This document shows, in pieces, positions 9,261-18,308 of a stretch of DNA of 64,000 nucleotides. The translations under genes and the position numbers were made by a program. Positions within the stretch are counted from its first letter, which is position 1, and each line of letters starts with the position of its first letter. The stretch is from CAVRQM01 sp963822705 (GTDB lineage: Bacteria > Pseudomonadota > Alphaproteobacteria > Acetobacterales > Acetobacteraceae): NCBI GenBank assembly GCA_963822705.1, contig CAWGIX010000001.1:186001-250000 (forward strand), in the 5' to 3' direction. Below the pieces are notes generated by a model that saw nothing but the letters and a program-made list of their open reading frames with translations, did not search any database and was not told where the DNA came from.

Positions 9261-9457
9261 TTCTGTCCTCCATGTAGCCTCGGAGACGATCGATCCGGTT
9301 GGCTCGGTCCGGGTCGACACGCTGGTCTCAGGGCTCGTCTACCCCCGGAATGGCCGGCAAACCGGCTCGGCTTCTCGCGTTTCGTGTGCACGTGCGTGCG
9401 AAGGGGGAACCGTGCTCGACTGGCACGCCATTGCCGGCAAAGAGGGCATCCACGATG

Positions 9458-9805
9458 CGGTTCGTTCAGGTCTGGTTCCGGTCGTATTGGCCTGCGGCGC
9501 TTGCTCGATCACCGAACCGGTAGTCGTCATCGGCGCGAATGGCCAGACCTTGCGAGGTTCGGCTACGGCGGCACTGAATCGGCGGAAGCTTCAAGGTAAC
9601 CGACGGACGCCTGACGTGCGGCGGCAGCTATAACAGCTGGTCGTTGGAGGAGACCATCACGATGCCGGTCTTCTGTTCGGACGGTCGCAAGGGCATCGTG
9701 ATCGCGACCAGGGATCCACGGGCACAGAGCGGCCACGGCAAGGTGCGGCTGACGGACGGCACCGAGGCGGATTTCATCTTCGGCCCTGCTGCCACGAATT
9801 TCTGA
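9458..9805 (+). pseudogene. Small lipoprotein-like protein, frame broken
   Basis: Two frames join into one coherent product. The first gives a hydrophobic stretch with a lipobox-like cysteine (VVLACGACSITEP) and GANGQTLRGSATAALN. After a one-base shift near 9583 the second gives GGSFKVTDGRLTCGGSYN, then ITMPVFCSDGRKGIVIATRD and DGTEADFIFGPAA, stopping at TGA 9803-9805. The paired Gly/Thr-rich segments and cysteines suggest a compact beta-rich exported domain. Another break probably lies between ATG 9458 and the lipobox. Such small lipoprotein-like proteins occur in rhizobial and phage genomes; function unknown. Confidence 0.5.
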
Positions 9806-9882
9806 GAGGTAGGGCGTAGGCGGGGCGCGCTGGCCCGCGCGGGAGGCAGTCCCCGTCCGGGCAATTCTCCGCGGAGGCGTCT

Positions 9883-10176
9883 CCATGCCCAACGATGACT
9901 TAGCGCGGCGTCTTGCTCTCCAGCAGGTCGAACAGGTCCTTCGCGAGTTGACGGCAAACCTTGCCCGGGTGGTTCGGGGCGCCGGCAAGCCAGAAGCGGT
10001 GCATTGCAGGCCCAAACGCTGATCTCGAAGCGTGCGTAGCTTTCCATGATGCCACGGGGTCGTTTCCGAGCGCCGAGCAGATCGCGGGCGCGCTCCGCAT
10101 CGACCGTGATCCCCTCCTCCTGCGGCACTTGGACGCCGTCCATCGGAGAGCGCGTCGAATGCGGAGGACGCAATAG
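9883..10176 (+). pseudogene. Hypothetical element protein, frame broken
   Basis: ATG 9883 opens a helical N-terminus (MPNDDLARRLALQQVEQVLR, then ELTANLARVVRGAGKP) that hits a stop near 10020. A neighbouring frame continues with normal composition (CVAFHDATGSFPSAEQIAGALRIDRDPLLLRHLDAVHRRARR) to TAG near 10176. A one-base indel near 10000 would fuse them into ~95 residues. No family was recognised. Confidence 0.35.
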
Positions 10177-10189
10177 TCCGGGCAACACT

Positions 10190-10403
10190 GCAAATTGCGG
10201 CTTCTCGCTTGCTTGGGCAGCAAACTCGGAGAGCCGGGGCCGCAGCGATCTGCCGCTGCAGTGCGGATTCTTCGAGGATATTCGGGCGGAGCTTCCGGAA
10301 GGAGCACGCCCTGGCCACAACGGGGCATGCCGCTGAGAAAGCGGCCCGTTCGCCTGCGAGGAGTGGTCCTGCCGCTAAGCCGAAGATGGGCAAACCCGGC
10401 TAG
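10190..10403 (+). other. Possible small basic protein, fragmented
   Basis: One plus frame ends in a lysine/alanine-rich tail (ALATTGHAAEKAARSPARSGPAAKPKMGKPG, of the type seen at C-termini of basic phage proteins) and stops at 10403, but upstream coding signal switches frame. It overlaps the end of the XRE gene on the other strand. Treated as doubtful. Confidence 0.2.
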
Positions 10404-10635
10404 CTCGAACTCTCGCCGTCGGGGTGGAGATACACACGCAACCGTCGTCGGTGAACCGCACGCCGACCTTTTCCATGGCCTGCTGCATCGCGGCCAGGGT
10501 CGCGCGGTTCGATGTGGCCAGCCCTTTCTCGAAGCGGTTGATGGTCGTCACTCCGACCTGAGCCGCCGCCGCCAGGTCGCGGATACTCCAGTCCAGTGCG
10601 GCGCGTCCCATCCTGCTTTCGGCAGCGGAAAGCAT
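10375..10635 (-). CDS. XRE-family transcriptional regulator (short)
   Basis: An 86-residue protein from ATG 10635. Residues ~15-60 form a helix-turn-helix of the XRE type: LDWSIRDLAAAAQVGVTTINRFEKG, with the usual second helix-turn-third helix and the following Asn-Arg-Ala-Thr helix. Small one-domain proteins of this kind with the tail MQQAMEKVGVRFTDDG are common near prophage control regions. It is divergent from the gene at 10737, so the 100 bases between them are a likely two-way control region of the element. Confidence 0.8.
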   Translation of the reverse strand: MLSAAESRMGRAALDWSIRDLAAAAQVGVTTINRFEKGLATSNRATLAAMQQAMEKVGVRFTDDGCVCISTPTARVRASRVCPSSA

Positions 10636-10736
10636 ATTTTATCACCACTCGGTTGTTTTGTGCTTGCCATTTGTGGCAGCCCCGACTACAATATCACCGT
10701 TCGGCCATATTGTAACTGAAATCTGCGAGGCTCGCC

Positions 10737-11016
10737 ATGCAGACCATCAACCCCGCCATCTACTCCGAAGCCGCCCTGCTGACGGAGGGCCTGATCACGC
10801 CCGACGAACTGCTGGCGGACGTGGCCGCGATGCGCGGCTTGCCGCTGCACACTCCGGCGGTCGGCTCGCTCCGCGGCACTGGAACAGGAGGCGGCCACTG
10901 CGCGCCGCGAGCTGGCGGTTCACACGATGATGATGGAGCGGCTGCGGGGCGGAGCTGGGCGGACGCGAACCGGAGGCACCCCGACATTCGCCGCCGTGCC
11001 CAGTCCGGCGCCATGA
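10737..11016 (+). CDS. Small hypothetical element protein (one frameshift)
   Basis: Starts at ATG 10737 (MQTINPAIYSEAALLTEGLI). Near 10865 the coding signal moves to another frame that reads SAALEQEAATARRELAVHTM and continues to PTFAAVPSPAP with stop TGA 11014-11016, overlapping the next start. Corrected, it is ~92 residues with a helical middle likely to form a coiled coil. It is the first gene of a tight plus-strand run and divergent from the XRE regulator. Family unknown. Confidence 0.5.
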
Positions 11017-11141
11017 GCCGGTTGAACAAGGGCCGCTGGTGGGTTCGCTACTGGACCCGGCGGCGCGCGGAAACGACCGCGGCGCTGCTTCGGGCGCAGC
11101 TCGAGGCTTCGCTGTCCCTCGCGCTGCCGCTGGCCGCGTGA
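11013..11141 (+). CDS. Very small basic hypothetical protein
   Basis: A 42-residue product (MSRLNKGRWWVRYWTRRRAE at its start) whose ATG overlaps the preceding stop (ATGA). It is basic and Trp-rich at the N-terminus, with an Ala/Leu-rich helix after it. Translational coupling and the next start only nine bases beyond argue that it is real. Function unknown. Confidence 0.45.
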   Translation: MSRLNKGRWWVRYWTRRRAETTAALLRAQLEASLSLALPLAA

Positions 11142-11149
11142 GGCGCGCC

Positions 11150-11440
11150 ATGTTCGACGCATTCCGGTCGCTGGTGCGCGGCGGCAGCTTGGACGACGCC
11201 TCGCCGGGCGACTTGCGATGGCTGCACCGCGAGCACCTGTTCCGGGCTCGCATGACCCGGGGCCGCTGGCGGGCGTGGAACCAGCACCGTGCCGCGGCCT
11301 GTCGTGTCGCCCTGGGCCTGCCCGTCGAACAGCGCGGAATTCGCCAGCCGCTTGAGGCGCTGGCGGGCTGCCGGTCTTGGCCCGTGGTTTCGCCCGCGCC
11401 GGCCACCGAGCCGCCAAAGGGCCGTTTGCGGGCCATCTGA
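11150..11440 (+). CDS. Small hypothetical element protein
   Basis: A 96-residue basic protein from ATG 11150 (MFDAFRSLVRGGSLDDASPG), with DLRWLHREHLFRARMTRGRWRAW as a strongly amphipathic helix rich in Arg/Trp and a Pro-rich tail. It is part of the co-directional run 10737-13615. No family was recognised; a nucleic-acid-binding role is possible from the charge. Confidence 0.5.
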   Translation: MFDAFRSLVRGGSLDDASPGDLRWLHREHLFRARMTRGRWRAWNQHRAAACRVALGLPVEQRGIRQPLEALAGCRSWPVVSPAPATEPPKGRLRAI

Positions 11441-11534
11441 CGCCGTTCCGCGCCGGGACGGCATCCCGGCATCAAAGGGCGCGGCCAATTTTTCCCCTAC
11501 GGCCGCGCCCGACCAACGAAAGGGCTCACACCCC

Positions 11535-11987
11535 ATGTCGAAGGCTGAACAACCTCCTACCACATCCCGCCGGGCCCTGCTCGGCGGCAGTGCGGCCCTA
11601 GCGGCCAGCACGGCGCTACCTGTCGCGGCTGCCGCAGCGGCTCATCCCGACGCAGCGTTGCTGGCTGCGTGCGACCGGTTCCAGCGGGCCGAAGCGGAAG
11701 ACCGGCGCCTATGCACCGTGCAGTGCGAGGCTGAAAGGAAGCATGGGCATGGGTCCGCCGAGTTTCGCGCTGCTTGGGCGGTCTATGCGACGCACCCCGA
11801 GCACTGGGATGCCGCGCGGGAGGTGTGCTCGCTCCCGGCCACGACCATGGCCGGAGCGCGCGCCAAGGCCGCTGCGGTCTGGGCGTTCTACCAGCCCGAC
11901 CCGCCGGCGAACTCGATCATGTCGCCGGCCGCGTGGGACGTGATCTGCTGGATGGCCGGCAAGCCGGAGGGGGAGGACGTGCGATGA
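11535..11987 (+). CDS. Tat-signal hypothetical protein A
   Basis: A 150-residue protein from ATG 11535. The N-terminus carries a twin-arginine type signal (TSRRALLGGSAALAAST followed by a poly-Ala stretch to about residue 35). The mature part is helical and mid-charged (CDRFQRAEAEDRRLCTVQCEAE, EFRAAWAVYATHPEHWDAAR). The stop overlaps the next gene by ATGA. The following protein has the same plan (RR signal, similar size, WxxI/YHELW-type helices), so the two look like a duplicated pair. Cargo and function unknown. Confidence 0.6.
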   Translation: MSKAEQPPTTSRRALLGGSAALAASTALPVAAAAAAHPDAALLAACDRFQRAEAEDRRLCTVQCEAERKHGHGSAEFRAAWAVYATHPEHWDAAREVCSLPATTMAGARAKAAAVWAFYQPDPPANSIMSPAAWDVICWMAGKPEGEDVR

Positions 11988-12457
11988 CCCGGCACCATCC
12001 CCAGCGCCGCACCCTGTTCGGCGCCGGCGCAGCCATGCTGCTGCTCGGCGCTACCGAAGCCGGCGCAGCCAAGGCCGAGGAACTGGACGGCGAGCTGCTG
12101 GCACGCATCGCCCAGTGGCGCGCCCATGATGCCGCCACTGACGCGATGGACCGAGAGATCGATGATCTGCCGAGCACCGATCCCCGATACATCGACACGT
12201 GGAAGGAGATCACCGAGAACCGGAGTCCCCGCTACCACGAATTGTGGGAGGCGATCGCCGTCACGCCGGCGCGGACCCCGGAAGGCGTGCAGGCCAAGGC
12301 AGCCATAGCCCGGGAGATAATCGCGATCTGGGCGGACGGAAGCTACTCGCGGGACAACGCCATGGCTGCGTCGGTGTTCCACGACATGCTGGGGCTGCCG
12401 CCTGTCCGGATACACGACGGGGTCGACGTGGACGATCCGCTGGTGCCGTTGGCTTGA
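11984..12457 (+). CDS. Tat-signal hypothetical protein B
   Basis: A 157-residue protein from ATG 11984, overlapping protein A. It has a twin-arginine type signal (QRRTLFGAGAAMLLLGATEAGA, residues ~7-28) and a helical mature domain (ELLARIAQWRAHDAATDAMDREID, YHELWEAIAVTPARTPEGV). Its stop overlaps the TTG start of the recombinase gene at 12454. Translational coupling of exported proteins to a recombinase is unusual. Small Tat-tagged proteins of this type are scattered in alphaproteobacterial prophages. Function unknown. Confidence 0.6.
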   Translation: MTRHHPQRRTLFGAGAAMLLLGATEAGAAKAEELDGELLARIAQWRAHDAATDAMDREIDDLPSTDPRYIDTWKEITENRSPRYHELWEAIAVTPARTPEGVQAKAAIAREIIAIWADGSYSRDNAMAASVFHDMLGLPPVRIHDGVDVDDPLVPLA

Positions 12458-13347
12458 CCATCCTGCGCGACCGCCACCTGGAGGCTTTTCTGGAGATGCT
12501 CGCCGCCGAACGCGGGGCGGCGAGCACTACTGTGGTGGCCTACGAAGCCGACTTGCGCGGGCTTGCCGGCGATCTTCCCGGGCCGCTGGCACAGGCGGCC
12601 GCGGCAGGCATACGCGGGCACCTGGTGGCCGCCTCGGCATCGGGTCTTTCGGCCCGCACTCTGGCCCGGCGTCTGTCGGCCATGCGCCACTTCTACCGCT
12701 TCCTGATGCGCGAGGGCGTGCGCGAGGACGATCCGACCGAGCTGATCGATGCGCCCCGGCTCCACCCGGCCCTGCCACGCCTGCTGAGCGAGGCGGAGGT
12801 AGAGGCGTTGCTCGCTGGCGCGAGCAGCCTTCCCGAGGTGCAGGGGCTACTCGCGCGCGCCGCTTTGGAAATGCTCTATGCGACCGGCCTGCGCGTGTCC
12901 GAGCTGCTGGCGCTGCCGGGGACGGTCCTGGCCGGGAGCAAGCACATGCTGCTCGTCCGCGGCAAGGGCGGTCGCGAGCGGCTCGTCCCGCTATCTCAGG
13001 CGGCGCGCACGGCTTTGGCGCAGCTTCATCCGGGCGCACAACATCCGCGCTGGCTGTTTCCGGGCCAGAAACCCGGCCGGCCGATGACGCGCCAGGGGTT
13101 CTTCCTGCTGCTGCGCCGGGTGGCGCTGCGGGCGGGGCTCGATCCGGCCAGGATCAGTCCGCACGTGCTGCGCCACGCTTTCGCCAGCCACATGCTGGCC
13201 CGCGGCGCCGACCTGCGAAGCCTGCAGATGCTGCTGGGACACGCCGACATCGCCACCACGCAAATCTACACGCACGTGCTGACCGAGCGGCTGCATCGCC
13301 TGGTCGAGGCCCATCACCCGCTGGCGAAGGAGCACAGCCGGTCATGA
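12454..13347 (+). CDS. XerC/XerD-like tyrosine recombinase
   Basis: A complete ~297-residue recombinase starting at TTG 12454. The N-terminal SAM-like core-binding domain (RHLEAFLEMLAAERGAASTT, SARTLARRLSAMRHFYRFL) precedes a catalytic domain with Arg in YATGLRVSELL, Lys in GKGGRERLVPL, HVLRHAFASHML, LLGHADIATTQIYTHV (His and the nucleophile Tyr). All catalytic residues are present and the frame is intact, unlike the P4-type integrase. Length and motifs resemble XerD more than phage integrases. It lies inside the element and is start-coupled to the Tat protein. It may resolve dimers or serve as a second integrase. Confidence 0.85.
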   Translation: MTILRDRHLEAFLEMLAAERGAASTTVVAYEADLRGLAGDLPGPLAQAAAAGIRGHLVAASASGLSARTLARRLSAMRHFYRFLMREGVREDDPTELIDAPRLHPALPRLLSEAEVEALLAGASSLPEVQGLLARAALEMLYATGLRVSELLALPGTVLAGSKHMLLVRGKGGRERLVPLSQAARTALAQLHPGAQHPRWLFPGQKPGRPMTRQGFFLLLRRVALRAGLDPARISPHVLRHAFASHMLARGADLRSLQMLLGHADIATTQIYTHVLTERLHRLVEAHHPLAKEHSRS

Positions 13348-13615
13348 ACCGCAGGCCGCCCGCCGGACCGATCTCGCTGGGAGAGGTGGCAACCGCACCG
13401 AGTGGCTGGACGTGTCGTGCACCAAATGCGATCGCCGCGACCGGCTCCGTCTGGCCACGCTGGTGACCCAGCACGGCCTCAACTACCCGATCACGCGGCT
13501 GCGGCTCGACCTGGTTGACGAGTGCGAGCGGGGCCACCCCAAGACTTGGGCGTGGGAACCGTGCGGGGTGCATTTCCCGAATCTGCCGGTAATCATGGAG
13601 GCTTGGCGCGATTGA
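13344..13615 (+). CDS. Small zinc-binding hypothetical protein (one frameshift)
   Basis: ATG 13344 overlaps the recombinase stop and opens MNRRPPAGPISLGEV. Near 13388 the signal changes frame to RTEWLDVSCTKCDRRDRL, then a C-terminal half with DECERGHPKTWAWEPCGVHFPNLP, ending at TGA 13615. CTKC plus later Cys/His residues suggest a zinc finger. About 90 residues when joined. Probably a nucleic-acid-binding accessory of the element. Confidence 0.5.
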
Positions 13616-13648
13616 CCGCGGCACCCGGGATCGCAGGCCGACGTAGCC

Positions 13649-14044
13649 ATGGACGAAGACCGAGAACGCGCGCTTGCGTCTGCTGTGATCAATCAGGCGC
13701 TCGAGGACATCGCCACCCCGGAACCGGGCGGGCAGAACTCGGAATGGGTCTCGCGGGCGCGGGCAACGTGGCGCCAGCACCGGCAGAGCGCGCGGGCCTT
13801 CCTGCTTGGCGATGGTCCGGACTGGCGCCGGGCATTGGAAAGCTGGTGCGATCTGGCGGATGTGTCGTTGGAGCGCGTGAGGGCCGCAGCGCGGAAGCTG
13901 CTCAGCCCCTCCCTTTCCCTCCCCTTCGATGGCCTACCCGATACGCGTCGACTACGGCGCGCCACTCTTCCAGTTCCCGTTCGGTGCAATCCTTGCGACC
14001 CTCAAAGGAGCGCGCGAATCGTTCAGCTTCGTAGCGCCCCATGA
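13649..14044 (+). CDS. Hypothetical element protein
   Basis: The N-terminal ~88 residues (MDEDRERALASAVINQALED, then WVSRARATWRQHRQSARAFLLGDGPDW) look like a normal helical protein. After about position 13910 the composition turns Arg/Pro-rich and a better open frame appears on the other strand, so the true end may be earlier or frameshifted. Family unknown. Confidence 0.4.
   Translation: MDEDRERALASAVINQALEDIATPEPGGQNSEWVSRARATWRQHRQSARAFLLGDGPDWRRALESWCDLADVSLERVRAAARKLLSPSLSLPFDGLPDTRRLRRATLPVPVRCNPCDPQRSARIVQLRSAP
13902..14042 (-). CDS. Possible small basic phage protein
   Basis: The minus strand reads MGRYEAERFARSFEGRKDCT and continues through ELEEWRAVVDAYRVGHRRGGKG to a stop at 13902. 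Composition (alternating acidic and basic residues, amphipathic helix) is convincing, but it overlaps the tail of the plus-strand gene. An in-frame extension upstream to 14201 is open but looks non-coding. It converges with the plus-strand genes at the boundary of the giant minus-strand gene. Confidence 0.3.
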   Translation of the reverse strand: MGRYEAERFARSFEGRKDCTERELEEWRAVVDAYRVGHRRGGKGRG

Positions 14045-14237
14045 GGCGAACCAACTTGGCGGCCAACGCCGGCGGGGAAGCACATGTGATGTGTCGCGGT
14101 CGTATGCCATGTCTGCCGCGCCCGGCTGTGGTCGCTATTCCACGCACCACTACACGGTAGTTGCCTCTGGATGCGGAAAGCTTCGCGGAAGAGCAGATCA
14201 CAAATGCGGAGAATTATTTCGAAGCGCCTGGCGGGCG

Positions 14238-14638
14238 TTACATTCCCGCTACGGCCCCCAGCGCCCGCTTGTTGTCCATTGCCCGCTGGATAATGGGCGC
14301 GCCGGTCGCCAGCGCCTGCCTGTAGTCGTCGAGCTTTGACGAACGTCGCGGCAGCCTCGCGCGATTGTCGATGATCCCGTGCATCGCCTTCCACTGCATC
14401 TCGTTCGGCAGGCTCGAAAATCCCGGCGTTGCCACCAGGGCATCGAGCCGCATTTTGGCGAGCCGCCGGCAACTCGGCTGTAGTCGGCATACTGCTCATC
14501 GCTCAGCGGCACGCCGTTGATCTTTCTCGGGACCGCCGTCACGCCGCGATCGAGCGCCAGCAGCCGATCGTCCACCGCATCGCTGCGCCCCTGTGACGCA
14601 CTGAGCATGGTGTGACCGGCGATCGGCTGCCCCCACAA
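14238..14638 (-). pseudogene. Giant polyvalent phage protein, C-terminal end
   Basis: The last segment of the ~8-kb minus-strand gene. One frame reads GVPLSDEQYADYSRVAGG, an adjacent frame carries on with KMRLDALVATPGFSSLPNEMQWKAMHGIIDN, and the natural end QRAMDNKRALGAVAGM stops at 14238. The pattern 'xLSDxQYxxYxRxAGxxAKMRLDxLVxxPxFxxLP' is typical of the C-termini of phage polyvalent proteins carrying the LPD38-type region. Frame breaks are at about 14465 and 14360. It is joined to the upstream pieces by position, strand and family. Confidence 0.6.
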
Positions 14639-15507
14639 GCCGATCTGCGGCGCGAGACCCTCCGACGCGAACGGTATCTCGTTGCGCGCGGCATCGAGCA
14701 GCGTGCGGGCCTGGCGCTGATACGGTCGACCAGCCGCGCCGTCTGGTAGAGAGCGGACGAGAACGGCAGGAACGAGACCGCCAGCCGGCGCAGGTATTGC
14801 TCGCCCTTGGTGTCCCAGTTGCGCGCCGCGTCGACGAAGTTCGACAGGCCAGCCATCCAGGGTTCGTCCGCCACCACCTCGGAGAAGCCGAAGGCGAGTG
14901 CGGACGCAGCGTGCGTCAGTCCCTCATCGCCCAGCGTGTGCCCGACCTCGTACATGTCGGCTGATGCACCGACCAGCGGCCCGAGCGGACCGAGGTATTT
15001 GCGATACGGAACATACGTGTTGCCGATCTTCAGGCTGTAGGGCTTCCAGCCCGTGTCTTCGAGCACACGGCGCTGGTTTGGATCGGACGGGCCGCCGCCG
15101 GTCATCAGGCCTTCGGCGGCCAGGCCTACGGTCGCCGCGCCCAGCATCGAGCCGGCGGCGATCTTGCCCATGCGCAGGTCGCGGGCCGCGCCACCGCGCA
15201 TCCCGAGCATTTCCGCGCGAGCATCGGTCGACAGCATCGAGAGCGGCGTGCGCTCGACCAGGCCCTCCTGCAGGATGTTCATGCCGATCTGCAGGAACGG
15301 CATCACGATCTTGGCGGCGACGTTGCTGTTGACCAGCGCGGACAGGTGATACTGCGCGCTGCCATAGACCGGGCGCTTCATCAGCACCGATCGCGTGGCG
15401 ATGTCGCTTGCCGCGTTCATCATGCCGGCGTCGGCGATGACGTGAGCCGCGCCACTTCGGCATCGAAGTCGTCGCCAGCGAGCCCGCGTGCCGCCGTATC
15501 GCGCCAA
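14539..15507 (-). pseudogene. Giant polyvalent phage protein, LPD38-like segment
   Basis: A long clean frame with YHLSALVNSNVAAKIVMPFL, QEGLVERTPLSMLSTDARAEM, two hydrophobic helices (IAAGSMLGAATVGLAAEGLM; YLGPLGPLVGASADMYEVGHTLG) and NWDTKGEQYLRRLAVSFLPF. Membrane-interacting helices followed by a Tyr/Leu-rich 'YLRRLAVSFLPFSS' segment are the hallmark of the large polyvalent protein-associated region (LPD38) near the C-terminus of phage injection-type proteins. The last ~60 residues are out of frame (Arg/Ser-rich), marking a break near 14720. Confidence 0.6.
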
Positions 15508-16440
15508 GCCTGCCGCGCGATCTCCTGCGAATAGGCCATGCTGTAGAACAGGCTGTGGATGCTGGCCACGACGCGCGACGGGGTTTCCAGCACGTAGCCG
15601 ATGCGGCCGGGGATCGCCTGCGGGCGCATGTTCAGCGCCGCCAGCGCCAGTTCGCCTTGCGCATCCGGCAGCAGCGGGACACCCATCGCAGCGCCTTGAT
15701 CGCCGGCACGATTCCGTCGCGCGCGCCTCGAACCATGCCGTAGAGCTGCGCCCCGGCCTCGCCGAAATACACCCGATCGCTCACCGGCACGTCGGAGACG
15801 GCGGCGCGCACCGAGCCGGCAACAGCCTGCATCATGGTTTCGGGGGCGGCCCGGTAGAGATCGAACACGGCGTTGCCGACGCTGTACGCCATGTGCGAGC
15901 GGGCCGGAAATCAGGTTGTTGATGAAGTAGGAAACGACGGCATTCCTGATCCGCTGGCCTCGGGTCAGCTGCATGTCCCGCGCGAACTTGCCCGCCGTCT
16001 CTGGTGTCGGCAGCTGCATCATCAGCCGGGCCTGCCGCTGCAGCTGCTCCGGCGTCATGCCGGTGGTGTCCAGGATCTGCTGCGCCAGGTCGCGCGTCTG
16101 ATCCCACCCCTCCATGACGCGGTTCAGCTCGTGCCCGGCATGCGCCCAGTCGGCTGACAGGGTGGACAGATGGCTGAACACCATCGCCGCGCGCTGCTGC
16201 TTGGTGACCCAGTCCGCGATCGCCGCTGGGTCGCCGGTCGCGGCTCCCTTCGCGGCCTCCATCATTTCGGAGGTGGTCGCCCGCAGCAGGATGCGGGTGT
16301 TGCGGATGTCGAGCTGCGTGCGATAGGCGGCGGTGCCGTAGCGCGCGTCGAGAAAGTCGCCGTTGCGCGCCGCAAGATCGCGCAGCGCGTCGTTCATGTC
16401 TTCGGTGGTGTTGATCTTGTCGAGGCGGAGTTGCCGAACT
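15420..16440 (-). pseudogene. Giant polyvalent phage protein, helical segment
   Basis: Starts within MNDALRDLAARNGDFLDARYGTA and runs through YRTQLDIRNTRILLRATTSE, VFSHLSTLSADWAHAGHELNRVMEGW, TGMTPEQLQRQARLMMQLPTPETAGKFARDM and FINNLISGPLAHGVQ. The signal then switches to a neighbouring frame (GNAVFDLYRAAPETMMQAVAGSVRAA, VYFGEAGAQLYGMVRGARDG) and back (LNMRPQAIPGRIGYVLETPSRVVASIHSLFYSM). At least three frame breaks. This alpha-helical region with NNLxSGP-H is typical of polyvalent proteins that enter the host with phage DNA. Confidence 0.6.
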
Positions 16441-16487
16441 CTCGATCTCGCGGTCTTGCTTGGTCCGGAAGTCGGGCGGTTCGTCTT

Positions 16488-17204
16488 TCAGGTCAGGGGC
16501 GCGAACCCGAGCTTCTGCAGGTCCACCAGGTTCGGCCCCTCCGGCTCGTCCCTCGGGTCCGGCACGCTGTCCATCGCCTGTTCCGCCGCCCACCGGCTCC
16601 CCAGCTTCGCCGCCAGCGCGTCCTGCATCCCCAGCACCACGTCCGCCTTGTCCGCCGACGATTTCGCCAGGTTCCGCAGGTCCTCCGGCAGGAACTGGTT
16701 GCGGCTCGCCCGCAGCGCCTTGTCCCGCTCGTCCAGCACCGTCCTCCGATCTATGCGCATTCTCCAGCTCCAGCTCGGACCGCGGGCTTTGGATACCATG
16801 AAACTCGTCGGGATCCCATTCCCGCCGTGCTCCTCGACCCACTCGCGGGCGTCGGACACAAAGTCGGTGAACTCTCCGGCGCGCGCCTCCTCAATGGAGC
16901 GCATTTCCTCGGCGAACTTTTCCAGCGACAGGTGCTCGGCCAGTGCCCCGAAAAACTGCTGACGATTCATGCCGGACGGGTTCACGCCATAGGTGTCAGC
17001 CAGCCGCTGCACCTCGGCGTTGTGGTTAAGAGCGTCCTGCCGCGCGGCCACCTTCTCCGCGTCGTGCACGGAATAGCGCGGGGCGTGCCCTTGCAGGTCG
17101 CCATGCAGCGCGTCCAGCAGATCGTTCACGGATGGCCGATCCTCGCCGAACTCAGGAAAGTATCCGGCTTCCCATGCTCTCAACGCAGCATCGTCATTGC
17201 CCAT
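16488..17204 (-). pseudogene. Giant polyvalent phage protein, WEAGYFPE segment
   Basis: The frame opens MGNDDAALRAWEAGYFPEFG, followed by RPSVNDLLDALHGDLQGHAP and helical, acidic stretches, then DERDKALRASRNQFLPEDLR. The 'DDAALRAWEAGYFPE...RPSVNDLLDAL' block is a recurrent motif of large polyvalent phage proteins. It continues in frame from the RPGLI motif of the upstream piece after a one-base shift near 17205. The end around 16490-16440 again changes frame. Confidence 0.6.
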
Positions 17205-18308
17205 CCCGGACTTGAGATGAGCCCAGGCCGGTATTTTGCGCCGCCAAACATGCTGCGCACGTCGCCGCCGGCATCGGCCAAGCCGCCATTGCGGCGTAGA
17301 TACGATGCAAGCCGCTCCGGCTCCTTCGGCACCGTGACGAACGGTGAAGCGGCGCGCCGCTCCGACGAGGTGGTGACAAACTCTCGACCGACAGCCTCGG
17401 TCGCTGTTTCCGGCACGATCGCCGCGGCGCGGTCCTCGCCCGTCGTCAACAGGCGATCGAACACGTCGCGGATGTCCGCGGTGATGGCGCCCGCAGTCGC
17501 TAGACGGTCTCGTAGATGGCCGTCAGCCAGGCCTTGAACTTCTCGAACACACCAGCCAACGCCTGCGACGGCGCCCGGCCCTCCATGAAGTAGCGCTCGA
17601 AACTGCGGGCGAATTTCTCGTGCTGCGCCCGGAGATTTCCGCGCCCTCTTCCGAGCCGAGATAGCGCCGCACGGTCGAGGCATCGTCGCGCATGCGTGCG
17701 ACGCGTCCGGGTCGGCGGCGTCGCGCATCATGCGTCCAGCCAGTCGTGCCCGGTCTCGTGCAGGAAAGTGCTGGCGTTGGCGCTCTCATCAGCGTGATGA
17801 CGGTGCGGCCGTCTTCGGTCAGGCGGATCGAGCCTTGGGCGCGCTGGAACAATTCGCGCTGGTCGCGCTCGGAACTGAAAAGCCCTTCGTCCATGGGCTT
17901 TTGCGGCACGTTGGCTTTCAGGTTCCCGTCCGCATCCCGTGCCGCCTGCGCCTGCTTCGCCGAGCGCTCGAACATCGCGCCCTGCCCGGCCCGCTCCATG
18001 GCGACCTTGTCCGAAAGCGGCGGTAGACGGCGCTGCTCGAAATCCTTCTCGCGCTGCGCAAGTTCAGGCTCCCGGGCTCGCTCGCTGCCGGCCCGGATCG
18101 TCGGCGCCTCCCGCGCATACATTTCTTCCGCCGTGCCCTTGCGGCCTTCGAATGCGGCGGAGCGGGTGCGCCAGAGTGCCTCGCTCACCTGTCCGGCTGC
18201 ATCGGCTTCCTCGGCAGGACGGCCGGCGGCTTGCAGCCTGTGCGACACGTCTTCGGCGATGTTGACGGGCACCACCTGCCGGTCCGGCTCTGGTTCCTTC
18301 TCGGGCAC
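17180..18308 (-). pseudogene. Giant polyvalent phage protein, HETGH segment
   Basis: Two overlapping frames. The first (to 17523) has a charged helical part (AFEGRKGTAEEMYAREAPTI, LAQREKDFEQRRLPPLSDKV), the lead-in GSIRLTEDGRTVITLMR, and in a shifted frame STFLHETGHDWLDAMMRDAA. HETGH is an HExxH-type metallopeptidase signature found in polyvalent proteins. The second (to 17180) has ATEAVGREFVTTSSERR and PERLASYLRRNGGLADAGGD, then RPGLI. Together these are family hallmarks. Peptidase activity is inferred from the motif only. Confidence 0.6.
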
